Shown in pieces: positions 42,171-50,026 of a stretch of 64,000 nucleotides of DNA. The stretch spans positions 62,001-126,000 of the forward strand of contig DVKB01000032.1 of assembly GCA_018716305.1 (NCBI GenBank). The letters run 5' to 3'. A program made the position numbers and the translations under genes. This DNA is from Candidatus Scatomonas merdigallinarum (GTDB lineage Bacteria > Bacillota > Clostridia > Lachnospirales > Lachnospiraceae). The notes beneath the pieces are model-generated. The model made no database searches. It saw nothing but the letters and a program-made list of their open reading frames with translations, and was not told the origin of the DNA. Positions within the stretch are counted from its first letter, which is position 1; the number at the start of each line of letters is the position of its first letter.

Positions 42171-43135
42171 GGCTGCCTGCTCTCCGTTATATATTTTTCA
42201 TACCCCGGACGGTACAGCTCCCAGAGTCTGTATCTTTCTTCCCGGCCTCCGTTCCGCAGGGGAAGCATAAATTCCCTTTGCAGATATTGATAGCGGCCTT
42301 TGTAATACTGCCGGCAGGCGGAAAAATCCCGAAATCCCAGAAGCTGTCCGCTCAGGGTATAGTCATCCCCCGCTGTTCCGTCAAATACTTCTCCCAAGGC
42401 TTTCTCCCACTGCTCCACAGTCTGAGCCCTCATCATGGTATCCAGCAGACAGTACTCAAATTCCATGGGAGACCCCAGATAGCCAAAGCATCCGTCGGTG
42501 GCCGCGAACACTATCGCCGGAGCGCTGAGCGTCAGGTGCCTTTCATGGAGCGTGAAGGGCGCCGAGGCTGACATGACATTGGTCAGGGCCCCGTCGCTGT
42601 AGATCTCCGACATGGCATTCTGCCCTTCCGCGTCATCCCGGGTAATCTGGCAGAGGCCGCTCCGGTCCAGCACATAGCCTCTGGAATCCCCGGCCCAGAG
42701 AAAATCCGCGCCCATCTGCCGTTTCTCTGACAGCCAGTACAGAAGGCCTATCACGGCCGTTGTGGGGAATTCCTTCTGCATGCCTCCCATCAGCATACTT
42801 TTCGTGCGGACCAGTCCTTTGCATCGGCCAAGGGCATCCGCGGCACTGCGGCCCGCCTGCTCCGCCGCCTGCTCCCACCAGTTCTCCGCCAGGCAGGCCT
42901 CCTGAAACCAGTCAAAGAGTCCGTAGGCCACCGCCCTGGAGGCGGTGTAGGCTCCGGTCCAGCCCCCCAGCTCTGTGTACTGCCGGGCTCCCAGTCCGCC
43001 GCAGCCGTCAAACACCCCGAAAATCCCGCCGTTTTCCGACGCGAAATTCAGATAGGCGTCCTCTCCCTTCCCGGATATTTTCTCTCCCGCAATGAGCAGG
43101 TCAGAGAAGGCAATGTCCCAGAAATTATTCTCCAT
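42167..43135 (-). CDS. PP2C-like phosphatase of the TerY-P-like cassette
   Basis: 322 residues. Motifs: KGEDAYLNF, GIFGVFDGCGGLGARQYTE, TTAVIGLLYW, FLWAGDSRGYVLDRSG, VFAATDGCFGYLGSPMEFE, and GDDYTLSG. These are the metal-binding Asp/Gly positions of PP2C. The C-terminal 60 residues (CRQYYKGRYQYLQREFMLPLRNGG...RELYRPGYEKYI) extend beyond the catalytic fold and are rich in Tyr and Arg. Its ATG lies inside the end of the upstream zinc-ribbon gene, and its stop overlaps the kinase start. Confidence 0.88.
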   Translation of the reverse strand: MENNFWDIAFSDLLIAGEKISGKGEDAYLNFASENGGIFGVFDGCGGLGARQYTELGGWTGAYTASRAVAYGLFDWFQEACLAENWWEQAAEQAGRSAADALGRCKGLVRTKSMLMGGMQKEFPTTAVIGLLYWLSEKRQMGADFLWAGDSRGYVLDRSGLCQITRDDAEGQNAMSEIYSDGALTNVMSASAPFTLHERHLTLSAPAIVFAATDGCFGYLGSPMEFEYCLLDTMMRAQTVEQWEKALGEVFDGTAGDDYTLSGQLLGFRDFSACRQYYKGRYQYLQREFMLPLRNGGREERYRLWELYRPGYEKYITESRQP

Positions 43136-43793
43136 AGCTTCCCCGTCCCCCTCCTGCTGACTCTGTATCGGCTGTAACCGAACTGCTGCCTGTCACCGCG
43201 CCGTTTTCGCCGCTTTCGTCATTTTCTGCCTCCCGGGTTCCGCTGCCGGAATTGACTGTTTCCCTGCCGGAACTGTCCGTTTCCCTGCCGGAACTGTCAG
43301 TCCCGCTGCCGGAATTCTCCGTCCCGCTGCCGGAAGTTCCCAACGCTTCCCCCTGTTCTTCTGTCGCGGCAGGGGTCTGAGAAGGGGTAGGCTCCGAATT
43401 CCCCGGGAATGTAGTGTCCGTTTTTTCTATATCGGATTCCGTGCAGATCGCCGGAGCCGAATCTTCCTGACCGTATTTTTCGGGTATAAAGGTAAGAATC
43501 AAAGCTGCCGCCGCCAGGGCTGCCGCCGCCGCGGTAAGGGCCGTAAGGCAGGTCAGCCGTTTCCGCATTTTCTTGATCTGCCGGCTGTATTCTTTCTGCG
43601 CCTTGTTCAGCTGCTGCAGGTACTGCTTATAGACTCCCAGCTGATCCCCTGCAGAGCTGAGGCTTTCCTGCCCTGCGCTGAAGACCCGTTCGCCTCCCTG
43701 GCTGACTCCCCCTGCCGGGGTCCCGCAGGCCGGGCAGACTCTTACGCCCCTCTCCAGCTTTGCCCCGCATTTTTTACATATCACATATCTCAC
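43125..43793 (-). CDS. Zinc-ribbon membrane protein with Ser/Gly-rich tail
   Basis: 222 residues. N-terminal zinc ribbon CKKCGAKLERGVRVCPACG (about 6-24), a helical stretch (GVYKQYLQQLNKAQKEYSRQIKKMRKRL), one membrane helix (about 82-102), then an outside low-complexity tail with repeated SGSGTENSGSGT/SSGRETDSSGRET units. GTG at 43793 with GGAG upstream. First gene of the cassette, so it may be the sensor or membrane anchor of the kinase/phosphatase pair. I know no exact homologue. Confidence 0.7.
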   Translation of the reverse strand: MRYVICKKCGAKLERGVRVCPACGTPAGGVSQGGERVFSAGQESLSSAGDQLGVYKQYLQQLNKAQKEYSRQIKKMRKRLTCLTALTAAAAALAAAALILTFIPEKYGQEDSAPAICTESDIEKTDTTFPGNSEPTPSQTPAATEEQGEALGTSGSGTENSGSGTDSSGRETDSSGRETVNSGSGTREAENDESGENGAVTGSSSVTADTESAGGGRGSYGE

Positions 43794-43876
43794 CGCCTCT
43801 CCTCATTCTGCCCTGCCGCAGGCGGCAGAGCCCTTGTCTTTCGCGCTGCTATTCACAGTTTCGTCTGACAGGTTCT

Positions 43877-43905
43877 ACTTTATCATTTTTTCTCGGGACT
43901 TACAA
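43877..43905 (-). promoter_or_regulatory. sigma-A promoter of the vWA/kinase/PP2C cassette
   Basis: -35 TTGTAA (43900-43905), 17 bp, -10 TAAAGT (43877-43882). It is divergent from, and 40 bp away from, the activator-like repeats of small RNA 2, so joint control is possible. Confidence 0.55.
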
Positions 43906-43945
43906 TCTTCAAAAAAGTTTTTGGGAACTTTTTCTTCATGATTTA

Positions 43946-44054
43946 TTAAGGAATTTTAGTCTTCTTTTAGAATGTGGACATAATTTCAACACATGTTTTT
44001 CTTATAATAGATCTCGGATAGTTGATTAACCACTCACTATCTCCCCCCTCATTA
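43946..44054 (+). repeat. 109-bp direct repeat, copy 2 (small RNA promoter and 5' region)
   Basis: Same orientation as 39925-40033. The two copies bracket the five-gene cassette exactly. Differences are concentrated upstream of the TATAAT (44003-44008); the predicted RNA 5' region is unchanged. Confidence 0.95.
43975..44008 (+). promoter_or_regulatory. Promoter of small RNA 2
   Basis: TGGACA (43975-43980), 22 bp, TATAAT (44003-44008), the same wide spacing as copy 1. TTAAGG at 43946 retains half of the upstream direct repeat. Confidence 0.5.
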
Positions 44055-44087
44055 AAAACGGCGGCCCCATAGGGGCCGCTGTTTTTG
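44016..44087 (+). ncRNA. Putative small RNA 2, C-rich, about 72 nt
   Basis: The 5' 43 nt are identical to small RNA 1 (hairpin GATAGT/ACTATC, then UCUCCCCCCUCAUU), but the terminator is entirely different. Conservation of the 5' region alone points to that region as the functional seed. Not verified as transcribed. Confidence 0.6.
44054..44087 (+). terminator. Terminator of small RNA 2
   Basis: GCGGCCCC (44061-44068), loop ATA, GGGGCCGC (44072-44079), then TGTTTTTG; an upstream AAAAACG extends the stem. Confidence 0.88.
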
Positions 44088-44165
44088 TTTCCTTTCTCAT
44101 CATTGTAAGAGATAAGCGACAAAAGGCATGCGGGCTGCTTTTCGGTATTTTTAGGATTGCTTATA

Positions 44166-44200
44166 CCCGGCGGCAAGATGTCTGCCGGGCTTGCTTTTTC
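44166..44200 (+). terminator. Terminator-like hairpin upstream of arcC
   Basis: CCCGGC (44166-44171) pairs with GCCGGG (44184-44189), then CTTGCTTTTTC. It could stop read-through from small RNA 2; the arcC -35 lies within its U-tract. Between small RNA 2 and arcC I see nothing else except the arcC promoter. Confidence 0.5.
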
Positions 44201-44219
44201 TTTTCCGAGAACTTATAAT
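44191..44219 (+). promoter_or_regulatory. sigma-A promoter of arcC
   Basis: -35 TTGCTT (44191-44196), 17 bp, perfect -10 TATAAT (44214-44219). Confidence 0.65.
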
Positions 44220-44258
44220 GAAAGATATCAAATATTACGGAACGAGAGGAATATTTCC

Positions 44259-45185
44259 ATGCAGAAAAAAAAGATTGTTGTAGCCCTGGGCCACAGGGCT
44301 TTGGGCAATACCCTTCCGGAACAGAAAGCGGCCACCCAGCGCACAGCCAGAGCTCTGGCAGATCTGGTGGAAGCGGGGGCCAACATCGTGATTACACACA
44401 GCAACGCTCCCCAGGTGGGGATGATCCACACCGCCATGAATGAGTTTCAGAAGACCCATACCGGCTACACCGTAGCCCCCATGTCCGTCTGCTCCGCCAT
44501 GAGCCAGGGCTATATCGGATACGATATTCAGAATTCCCTGCGGACAGAGCTTCTGCGGAGAGGGATCTACAAGACAGTGTCCACCATCCTGACCCAGGTT
44601 ACGGTGGACCCCTACGACGAAGCCTTTCATCAGCCCTCCAAAATCATCGGACGGGTTCTGAACAAGGAGGAGGCGGAAGCGGAGGAAGCCAAGGGAAATT
44701 ATGTAACTCCCGTGGAGGGAGGCTGGCGCCGGATCGTGGCTGCTCCGAAACCCAGGGATATTATTGAGCTGGACGCTATTCAGCTGATGCTGGACGCGGG
44801 GCAGATCGTCATTGCCGGAGGAGGCGGCGGAATTCCGGTTCTGGAGCAGGGTGAGGTGCTGAAAGGCGCCAGCGCTGTCATTGAAAAGGATCTTTTAAGC
44901 GGCCTGCTGGCGGAGGAACTGCACGCGGACGAGCTCATGATCCTCACCAGCGTGGAGCATGTTTCCCTGTCCTATCAGAGCGGAGAGGCTACTCCCCTGG
45001 GACGTCTGACGGTGGCGGAGGCAGAGCAGTATATGGAGCAGGGGCAGTTTGAAAAGGGAACCATGCTGCCCAAGATCGAGGCTTCCGTGTCCTTCCTGAA
45101 GAAGGGCGGAAAACGGGCGGTGATCACCTCCATCGACAAGGCCAGAGAGGGATATTTGGGCCGTACCGGTACCATCATTGAATAA
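44259..45185 (+). CDS. arcC: Carbamate kinase
   Basis: Makes ATP from carbamoyl phosphate, or the reverse. 308 residues from the ATG at 44259 (MQKKKIVVALGHRALG; AGAGG upstream). Family motifs: VVALGHRALGNTLPEQ (usually GGNAL), ANIVITHSNAPQVG, MSVCSAMSQGYIGYDIQNSL, TQVTVDPYDEAFHQPSKIIG, GGWRRIVAAPKPRDIIE, VIAGGGGGIPV, VIEKDLLSGLLAEELHADELMILT, and FLKKGGKRAVITSIDKAREGYLGRTGT. It stands alone, with no arginine deiminase genes beside it. Confidence 0.95.
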   Translation: MQKKKIVVALGHRALGNTLPEQKAATQRTARALADLVEAGANIVITHSNAPQVGMIHTAMNEFQKTHTGYTVAPMSVCSAMSQGYIGYDIQNSLRTELLRRGIYKTVSTILTQVTVDPYDEAFHQPSKIIGRVLNKEEAEAEEAKGNYVTPVEGGWRRIVAAPKPRDIIELDAIQLMLDAGQIVIAGGGGGIPVLEQGEVLKGASAVIEKDLLSGLLAEELHADELMILTSVEHVSLSYQSGEATPLGRLTVAEAEQYMEQGQFEKGTMLPKIEASVSFLKKGGKRAVITSIDKAREGYLGRTGTIIE

Positions 45186-45227
45186 AATGAAAGTATTTCT
45201 GCGATACCGCGCCCGCCAGGCGCGCAG

Positions 45228-45277
45228 AAAAGTGCCGCGGGATCATCTGTTTTTGATGATCCCGCGGCACTTTTTTT
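45228..45277. terminator. Bidirectional terminator between arcC and the holin-like gene
   Basis: A 20-bp perfect stem (45228-45247 with 45255-45274) around TGTTTTT, with seven T on the plus side and four T on the minus side. Confidence 0.93.
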
Positions 45278-45297
45278 CGCCGGCTCTTCCGGTTATT

Positions 45298-45591
45298 CTA
45301 TTTTTCTTCTTTTCCTTTTTCCAGACGGCGCAGAGCCCACACGGCCAGGCCGGTCACCAGCACTCCCTGCACCAGGGCGGTAAACAGGGCCATGGCCGCC
45401 TCCTGCACGCTGCACAGACAGGAGGTTCCCACCACCCAGACCGCGCAGAGCCCTATACCGGCCATCCCCAGAACCAGAGGGAAGTATCGTTCCTCCACTT
45501 TTTCTGTCCTGCGTATGCCCTTTCCCAGGAAATATAAAACAATCACCAGAACCAGCAGCTCCGGTTTTACATACTGCAAAATCTGCTCCAC
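45298..45591 (-). CDS. Holin-like small membrane protein (Hol44-type)
   Basis: 97 residues with three hydrophobic segments (about 12-24, 38-58, 65-88) and a charged tail (RRLEKGKEEK). The start EQILQYVKPELLVLVIVLYFLGKGIRR and the AAMALFTALVQGVLVTGLAVW segment resemble the small clostridial phage-type holin family (Hol44). GTG start at 45591, AGGAGG 8 nt upstream. No endolysin or other phage gene is nearby. The ribosome site is held in a hairpin (next entry). Confidence 0.7.
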   Translation of the reverse strand: MEQILQYVKPELLVLVIVLYFLGKGIRRTEKVEERYFPLVLGMAGIGLCAVWVVGTSCLCSVQEAAMALFTALVQGVLVTGLAVWALRRLEKGKEEK

Positions 45592-45599
45592 TCTCGCTT

Positions 45600-45624
45600 C
45601 CTCCTGCAGTATCCTATGCAGGAG
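45600..45624 (-). promoter_or_regulatory. Hairpin covering the holin-like gene's ribosome site
   Basis: CTCCTGCA and TGCAGGAG form a perfect 8-bp stem with an 8-nt loop. The AGGAGG ribosome site (45600-45605) forms its 3' arm, so folding would block translation. Confidence 0.6.
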
Positions 45625-45671
45625 AAGCGCCTGGGGTTACAGCCGCGGTATTCCGGGTTTTTCAGGAACTC

Positions 45672-47069
45672 TTAAAAAGTAAACTTATCCGCGAAATACG
45701 CCTCCAGTTCCCCAACGGGAATCCGCACCTGCTCCATGGAATCCCGGTCCCGGACGGTAACGGCCCCGTCTGTCTCGGAGTCGAAATCGTAGGTAACACA
45801 GTAGGGGGTACCGATCTCATCCTGACGGCGGTAGCGCTTGCCGATATTCCCGCGGTCGTCATATTCGCAGTTGTATTTCTTAGAGAGTTCCGCAAAGATC
45901 TTCTCCGCTCCCTCATTGAGTTTTTTGGACAGAGGCAGCACGGCGATCTTCACCGGTGCCAGCGCCGGATGGAAACGCAGCACCGTCCGCACATCATTCC
46001 GCTCCGCGTCCAGCACTTCCTCATCGTAAGCGCTGCACAGGAAGGCCAGAACCACCCGGTCCGCTCCCAGAGAGGGCTCGATGACGTAGGGAATATATTT
46101 TTCATTCTTTGTGTCGTCAAAGTAACTCATATCCTGTCCGGACACATTCTGATGCTGAGTCAGGTCGTAGTCTGTCCGGTCCGCAATGCCCCAGAGCTCG
46201 CCCCAGCCAAAGGGGAAGAGGAACTCAATGTCCGTGGTGCCCTTGCTGTAGAAGCACAGCTCCTCGGGAGAGTGATCTCTGGCCCGCATCTCCTCGTCCT
46301 TCATGCCCAGGCTTTTCAGCCAGTCGATGCAGAACTGGCGCCAGTAGGAGAACCACTCCAGATCTGTTCCCGGCTCACAGAAAAATTCCAGCTCCATCTG
46401 CTCAAATTCTCTGGTGCGGAAGGTAAAGTTTCCGGGGGTAATCTCGTTCCGGAAGGATTTTCCGATCTGGCCGATGCCGAAGGGAATCTTTTTGCGGCTG
46501 GTCCGGGCCACATTCTTAAAGTTTACAAAAATACCCTGGGCGGTCTCCGGGCGGAGATATACCGTATTTTTCGCGTCCTCGGTGACGCCCTGGAAGGTTT
46601 TGAACATCAGGTTAAACTGACGGATATCTGTAAAATTGTGTTTGCCGCAGCTGGGGCAGGGGATGGCGTTCTCCCGGACAAAATTCTCCATCTGCTCCTG
46701 GGTCCATCCGTCCACGGTTCCTCCCGGGATCTCCATGCCTTTTTCCGCGCAGAAATCCTCGATGAGCTTGTCCGCGCGGAATCTCTCATGGCACTCCCGG
46801 CAGTCCATCAGAGGATCCGAGAAGCCTCCCAGATGGCCGGAAGCCACCCAGGTCTGAGGATTCATAAGGATGGCGCAGTCCACCCCCACATTGTGGGGAT
46901 CCTCGGTGACGAACTTCTGCCACCAGGCTTTCTTGACGTTATTTTTCAGCTCCACGCCCAGGGGGCCGTAATCCCAGGTATTGGCCAGGCCCCCGTAAAT
47001 CTCGGATCCCGGGTATACAAAACCTCTGGATTTGGCCAGTGCCACAATCTTGTCCATTGTCTTTTCCAT
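45672..47069 (-). CDS. glyS: Glycyl-tRNA synthetase, single-chain class II
   Basis: 465 residues, the alpha2 type found in many Bacillota and eukaryotes. [40 protein letters not shown] (motif 1 region), [20 protein letters not shown] (motif 2), [42 protein letters not shown] (motif 3), then the anticodon domain [18 protein letters not shown] lies 7 nt before the ATG. There is no T-box leader, as the purA stop is 31 bp upstream. Confidence 0.97.
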   Translation of the reverse strand: MEKTMDKIVALAKSRGFVYPGSEIYGGLANTWDYGPLGVELKNNVKKAWWQKFVTEDPHNVGVDCAILMNPQTWVASGHLGGFSDPLMDCRECHERFRADKLIEDFCAEKGMEIPGGTVDGWTQEQMENFVRENAIPCPSCGKHNFTDIRQFNLMFKTFQGVTEDAKNTVYLRPETAQGIFVNFKNVARTSRKKIPFGIGQIGKSFRNEITPGNFTFRTREFEQMELEFFCEPGTDLEWFSYWRQFCIDWLKSLGMKDEEMRARDHSPEELCFYSKGTTDIEFLFPFGWGELWGIADRTDYDLTQHQNVSGQDMSYFDDTKNEKYIPYVIEPSLGADRVVLAFLCSAYDEEVLDAERNDVRTVLRFHPALAPVKIAVLPLSKKLNEGAEKIFAELSKKYNCEYDDRGNIGKRYRRQDEIGTPYCVTYDFDSETDGAVTVRDRDSMEQVRIPVGELEAYFADKFTF

Positions 47070-47100
47070 GTTCTATCTCCTATTTCTACTGATATATAGC

Positions 47101-48381
47101 TTATTTCTCCCGGTAAATAATATCGTCTCTTCCCGGACCGTTTGAGATCATCGTAATGGGGAAGCCGATCCTCTCTTCGATAAATTCGATATATTTCCGG
47201 CAGTTTTCCGGCAGATCTTCGTACTTTTTGATGCCCCGGATCTCGCATTTCCAGCCCGGCAGCTTCTCATATACCGGTTTCGCTTTTTCCAGAAGTCCTG
47301 TGGTGGGGAAGTCTGTGGTAATCTTCCCGTCGATATCATAGGCCACGCACACCGGGATCTCATCCAGGTATCCCAGAACATCCAGAACCGTAAAGGCCAC
47401 ATCGGTGGTTCCCTGCAGCCGGCATCCGTAATGGGAAGCCACGCAGTCATACCAGCCCACTCTCCTGGGTCTTCCTGTGGTGGCGCCGTACTCACCGCCG
47501 TCGCCGCCCCGGCGTCTCAGCTCTTCCGCCTCATCCCCGAAGATTTCCGAGACAAAGGCTCCGGCGCCCACAGCGCTGGAATACGCTTTTGTCACGGTAA
47601 TGATCTGTCTGATCTCATAGGGGGGCACCCCGGCGCCTACCGCGCCGTAGCCGGCCAGAGTAGAGGAGGAAGTAACCATGGGATAAATTCCGTGATCCGG
47701 ATCCTTCATGGAGCCCAGCTGTCCCTCCAGCAGAATCTCTTTTCCCTCTTTCAGAGCCTTCCACAGATACGCGGATACATCGCAGACGAACGGAGCCACC
47801 ATCTCTTTCCACTCCATCAGTTCCTCAAACAGCGCCTGGGGATCCAGGAGCGGTTTGTGATACAGGTGCTCCAGAAGTACATTTTTTACTTCGCAGACGT
47901 TTTTCAGTTTTTCTTTCAGAGTCTCCTTTTGGAACAGCTCATTGACCTGAAAACCGATCTTGGCATATTTATCAGAATAGAAAGGAGCGATTCCCGACTT
48001 GGTAGAGCCGAAAGACCGGCCTGCCAGACGCTCTTCCTCATACTGATCAAACAGAATATGATAAGGCATTACCATCTGCGCCCGGTCAGAGATCAGGATC
48101 TTCGGCATGGGAACCCCTTTGGACGTAATGTCATCCACTTCTTTCTTTAAAACCGGAATATTCAGCGCTACGCCATTGCCGATGACGCTGGTGGTGTGAT
48201 TGTAGAACACACCGGAGGGCAGGGTATGCAGCGCGAATTTGCCGTAATTATTTACAATCGTATGGCCCGCGTTGGCCCCTCCCTGAAAGCGCACGATAAT
48301 ATCTGCCTTCCGGGCCAGCATATCTGTGATCTTCCCCTTGCCTTCGTCTCCCCAGTTTGCTCCCACTACTGCCTTTATCAT
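47101..48381 (-). CDS. purA: Adenylosuccinate synthetase
   Basis: First step from IMP to AMP, GTP-dependent. 426 residues. GANWGDEGKGKITDML (P-loop and catalytic Asp), FQGGANAGHTIV, LPSGVF, EGQLGSMKDPDHGIYPMVTSSSTLAGYGAVGAGVPP, TTGRPRRVGWYDC, and the base-binding ISNGPGRDD. AGGAGG upstream. Confidence 0.97.
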   Translation of the reverse strand: MIKAVVGANWGDEGKGKITDMLARKADIIVRFQGGANAGHTIVNNYGKFALHTLPSGVFYNHTTSVIGNGVALNIPVLKKEVDDITSKGVPMPKILISDRAQMVMPYHILFDQYEEERLAGRSFGSTKSGIAPFYSDKYAKIGFQVNELFQKETLKEKLKNVCEVKNVLLEHLYHKPLLDPQALFEELMEWKEMVAPFVCDVSAYLWKALKEGKEILLEGQLGSMKDPDHGIYPMVTSSSTLAGYGAVGAGVPPYEIRQIITVTKAYSSAVGAGAFVSEIFGDEAEELRRRGGDGGEYGATTGRPRRVGWYDCVASHYGCRLQGTTDVAFTVLDVLGYLDEIPVCVAYDIDGKITTDFPTTGLLEKAKPVYEKLPGWKCEIRGIKKYEDLPENCRKYIEFIEERIGFPITMISNGPGRDDIIYREK

Positions 48382-48412
48382 CTTGCATTTCCTCCTAAAT
48401 TTTTACTAAACA

Positions 48413-48437
48413 CCTGTGCCGCCCGGAGGCAGGCACA
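48413..48437 (-). other. Hairpin between purB and purA
   Basis: CTGTGCC and GGCACAG pair around 11 bases in the 79-bp gap. No U-tract follows on the minus strand, so partial termination or processing is possible. Confidence 0.35.
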
Positions 48438-48460
48438 GTCACCCTCGGACATCCCCGGAA

Positions 48461-49897
48461 TCACACGTTGATCTCAGCGCTGACGCCCAGCAGCTCCCGG
48501 TTGGAATCCAGGATCGGCCGGATGATATTTTTAAGGTATTTTTCCACCTGGGCCTGGGCGCAGCCTGTATATCTGGCGGGATCCATGGATTTTTTCAGAT
48601 CTTCCAGAGAAAGCTTAAAGGCCGGATCCCCGGCGATGCGTTCCAACAGGTCGTTGTCCCTGCCCTCCACCTTTACGGTGCGGCCTGCTTCCATGGAAAG
48701 TTCCCGGATGCGCTCATGAAGCTCCTGACGGTCCCCGCCGGCCTTCACCGCGTCCATCATAATATTTTCCGTAGCCATAAAGGGCAGTTCCGCCATAAGA
48801 TGCTTTTCTATCACTTTGGGATATACCACCAGTCCGTCCACCACATTCAGCATCAGATCCAGAATGCCGTCTACCGCCAGAAAGCCCTCGGGGACGGAAA
48901 GCCGCTTGTTGGCGGAATCATCCAGAGTTCTCTCAAACCACTGGGTGGCCGAGGTAATGGCCGGATTCAGCGCGTCGATCATGACATACCGGGACAGAGA
49001 GGCAATCCGTTCGCTGCGCATGGGATTTCTCTTATAGGCCATGGCGGAAGAACCGATCTGACTTTTCTCAAAGGGCTCCTCCACTTCTTTCAGATGCTGC
49101 AGCAGCCGGATATCATTGGAAAACTTGTGGGCGCTGGCCGCGATTCCCGCCAGTACATTGACCACGCGGGTATCTACTTTTCTGGAATAGGTCTGTCCGG
49201 AAACCGGATAGCAGGCCTGGAATCCCATCTTTCTGGCGATCATGGGATCCAGCTGATCCACCTTCTCCTGATCTCCCTCAAAGAGTTCCAGAAAACTGGC
49301 CTGAGTTCCGGTGGTTCCCTTGGAGCCCAGAAGCTTCAGGGTACTCTGCACATACTCCAGATCTTCCAGATCCATGACGAACTCGTTCAGCCACAGGGTA
49401 GCGCGCTTGCCCAGGGTGGTAGGCTGGGCCGGCTGGAAATGAGTAAAGGCCAGCGTAGGAAGCGCCTTGTTCTCCTTGGCGAATTTAGCCAGCTCCGCAA
49501 TGACATTCACCAGTTTTTTCTTTACCAGCTTCAGGGCCTCATTCATAATGATAATATCGGTATTGTCGCCTACATAGCAGGATGTAGCGCCCAGGTGGAT
49601 GATCCCCTTGGCTTTGGGACACTGCACTCCATAGGCATACACATGGGACATGACATCATGGCGGACTTCCTTCTCCCGCGCCTGCGCCACATCGTAGTTG
49701 ATATCGGAGACATGGTTTTTCATCTCATCGATCTGCTCCTGGGTAATGGGCAGTCCCAGTTCCATCTCCGTCTCCGCCAGAGCGATCCACAGCTTTCTCC
49801 AGGTGGTAAATTTCATATCCTGGGAAAAAATATACTGCATCTCCCGGCTGGCATACCTCTGAGAAAGAGGACTTGTATATCTGTCCGTTGTACTCAT
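48461..49897 (-). CDS. purB: Adenylosuccinate lyase
   Basis: Acts twice in purine synthesis (SAICAR and adenylosuccinate cleavage). 478 residues of the fumarase/aspartase superfamily. SPLSQRYASREM, TDIIIMNEALKLV, HFQPAQPTTLGKR, GTTGTQASFLELFEGD, and the signature loop SQIGSSAMAYKRNPMRSERI. AAGGAGG 8 nt upstream. It leads the purB-purA-glyS gene run. Confidence 0.96.
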   Translation of the reverse strand: MSTTDRYTSPLSQRYASREMQYIFSQDMKFTTWRKLWIALAETEMELGLPITQEQIDEMKNHVSDINYDVAQAREKEVRHDVMSHVYAYGVQCPKAKGIIHLGATSCYVGDNTDIIIMNEALKLVKKKLVNVIAELAKFAKENKALPTLAFTHFQPAQPTTLGKRATLWLNEFVMDLEDLEYVQSTLKLLGSKGTTGTQASFLELFEGDQEKVDQLDPMIARKMGFQACYPVSGQTYSRKVDTRVVNVLAGIAASAHKFSNDIRLLQHLKEVEEPFEKSQIGSSAMAYKRNPMRSERIASLSRYVMIDALNPAITSATQWFERTLDDSANKRLSVPEGFLAVDGILDLMLNVVDGLVVYPKVIEKHLMAELPFMATENIMMDAVKAGGDRQELHERIRELSMEAGRTVKVEGRDNDLLERIAGDPAFKLSLEDLKKSMDPARYTGCAQAQVEKYLKNIIRPILDSNRELLGVSAEINV

Positions 49898-49953
49898 CTA
49901 TGTTCCTCCTTTTCCATCCGTCAAGGCCCGGAAAGGCCCGGTAACACGAGTAA

Positions 49954-49982
49954 ATTATAAAGCAGAAGTCCGGCAAAAGCAA
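49954..49982 (-). promoter_or_regulatory. sigma-A promoter of purB inside a terminator-like repeat
   Basis: -35 TTGCTT (49977-49982), 17 bp, -10 TATAAT (49954-49959). Confidence 0.7.
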
Positions 49983-49996
49983 CCCAAACTTCTGCT
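49961..49996 (-). terminator. Hairpin after the ABC transporter operon, overlapping the purB promoter
   Basis: AGCAGAAGT (49961-49969) and ACTTCTGCT (49988-49996) pair around an 18-nt loop, followed on the minus strand by TTATAATTT. The purB promoter lies across it. Confidence 0.55.
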
Positions 49997-50026
49997 GTAT
50001 GCTGTTTCCGCTTCTCCCCGGCGCCC

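Noticed and set aside
39925..44054. Phage or integrative-element attachment sites at the 109-bp repeats
   Set aside because: No integrase, tRNA target or mobility gene lies in or near the interval. Promoter and terminator signals explain the repeats better.
44157..44258. N-terminal extension of arcC from the ATG at 44157
   Set aside because: It would place the promoter and a hairpin inside the coding region, and the family begins at the ATG at 44259.
47070..47100. T-box leader before glyS
   Set aside because: Only 31 bp separate purA and glyS, too short for a T-box, and no T-box sequence is present.
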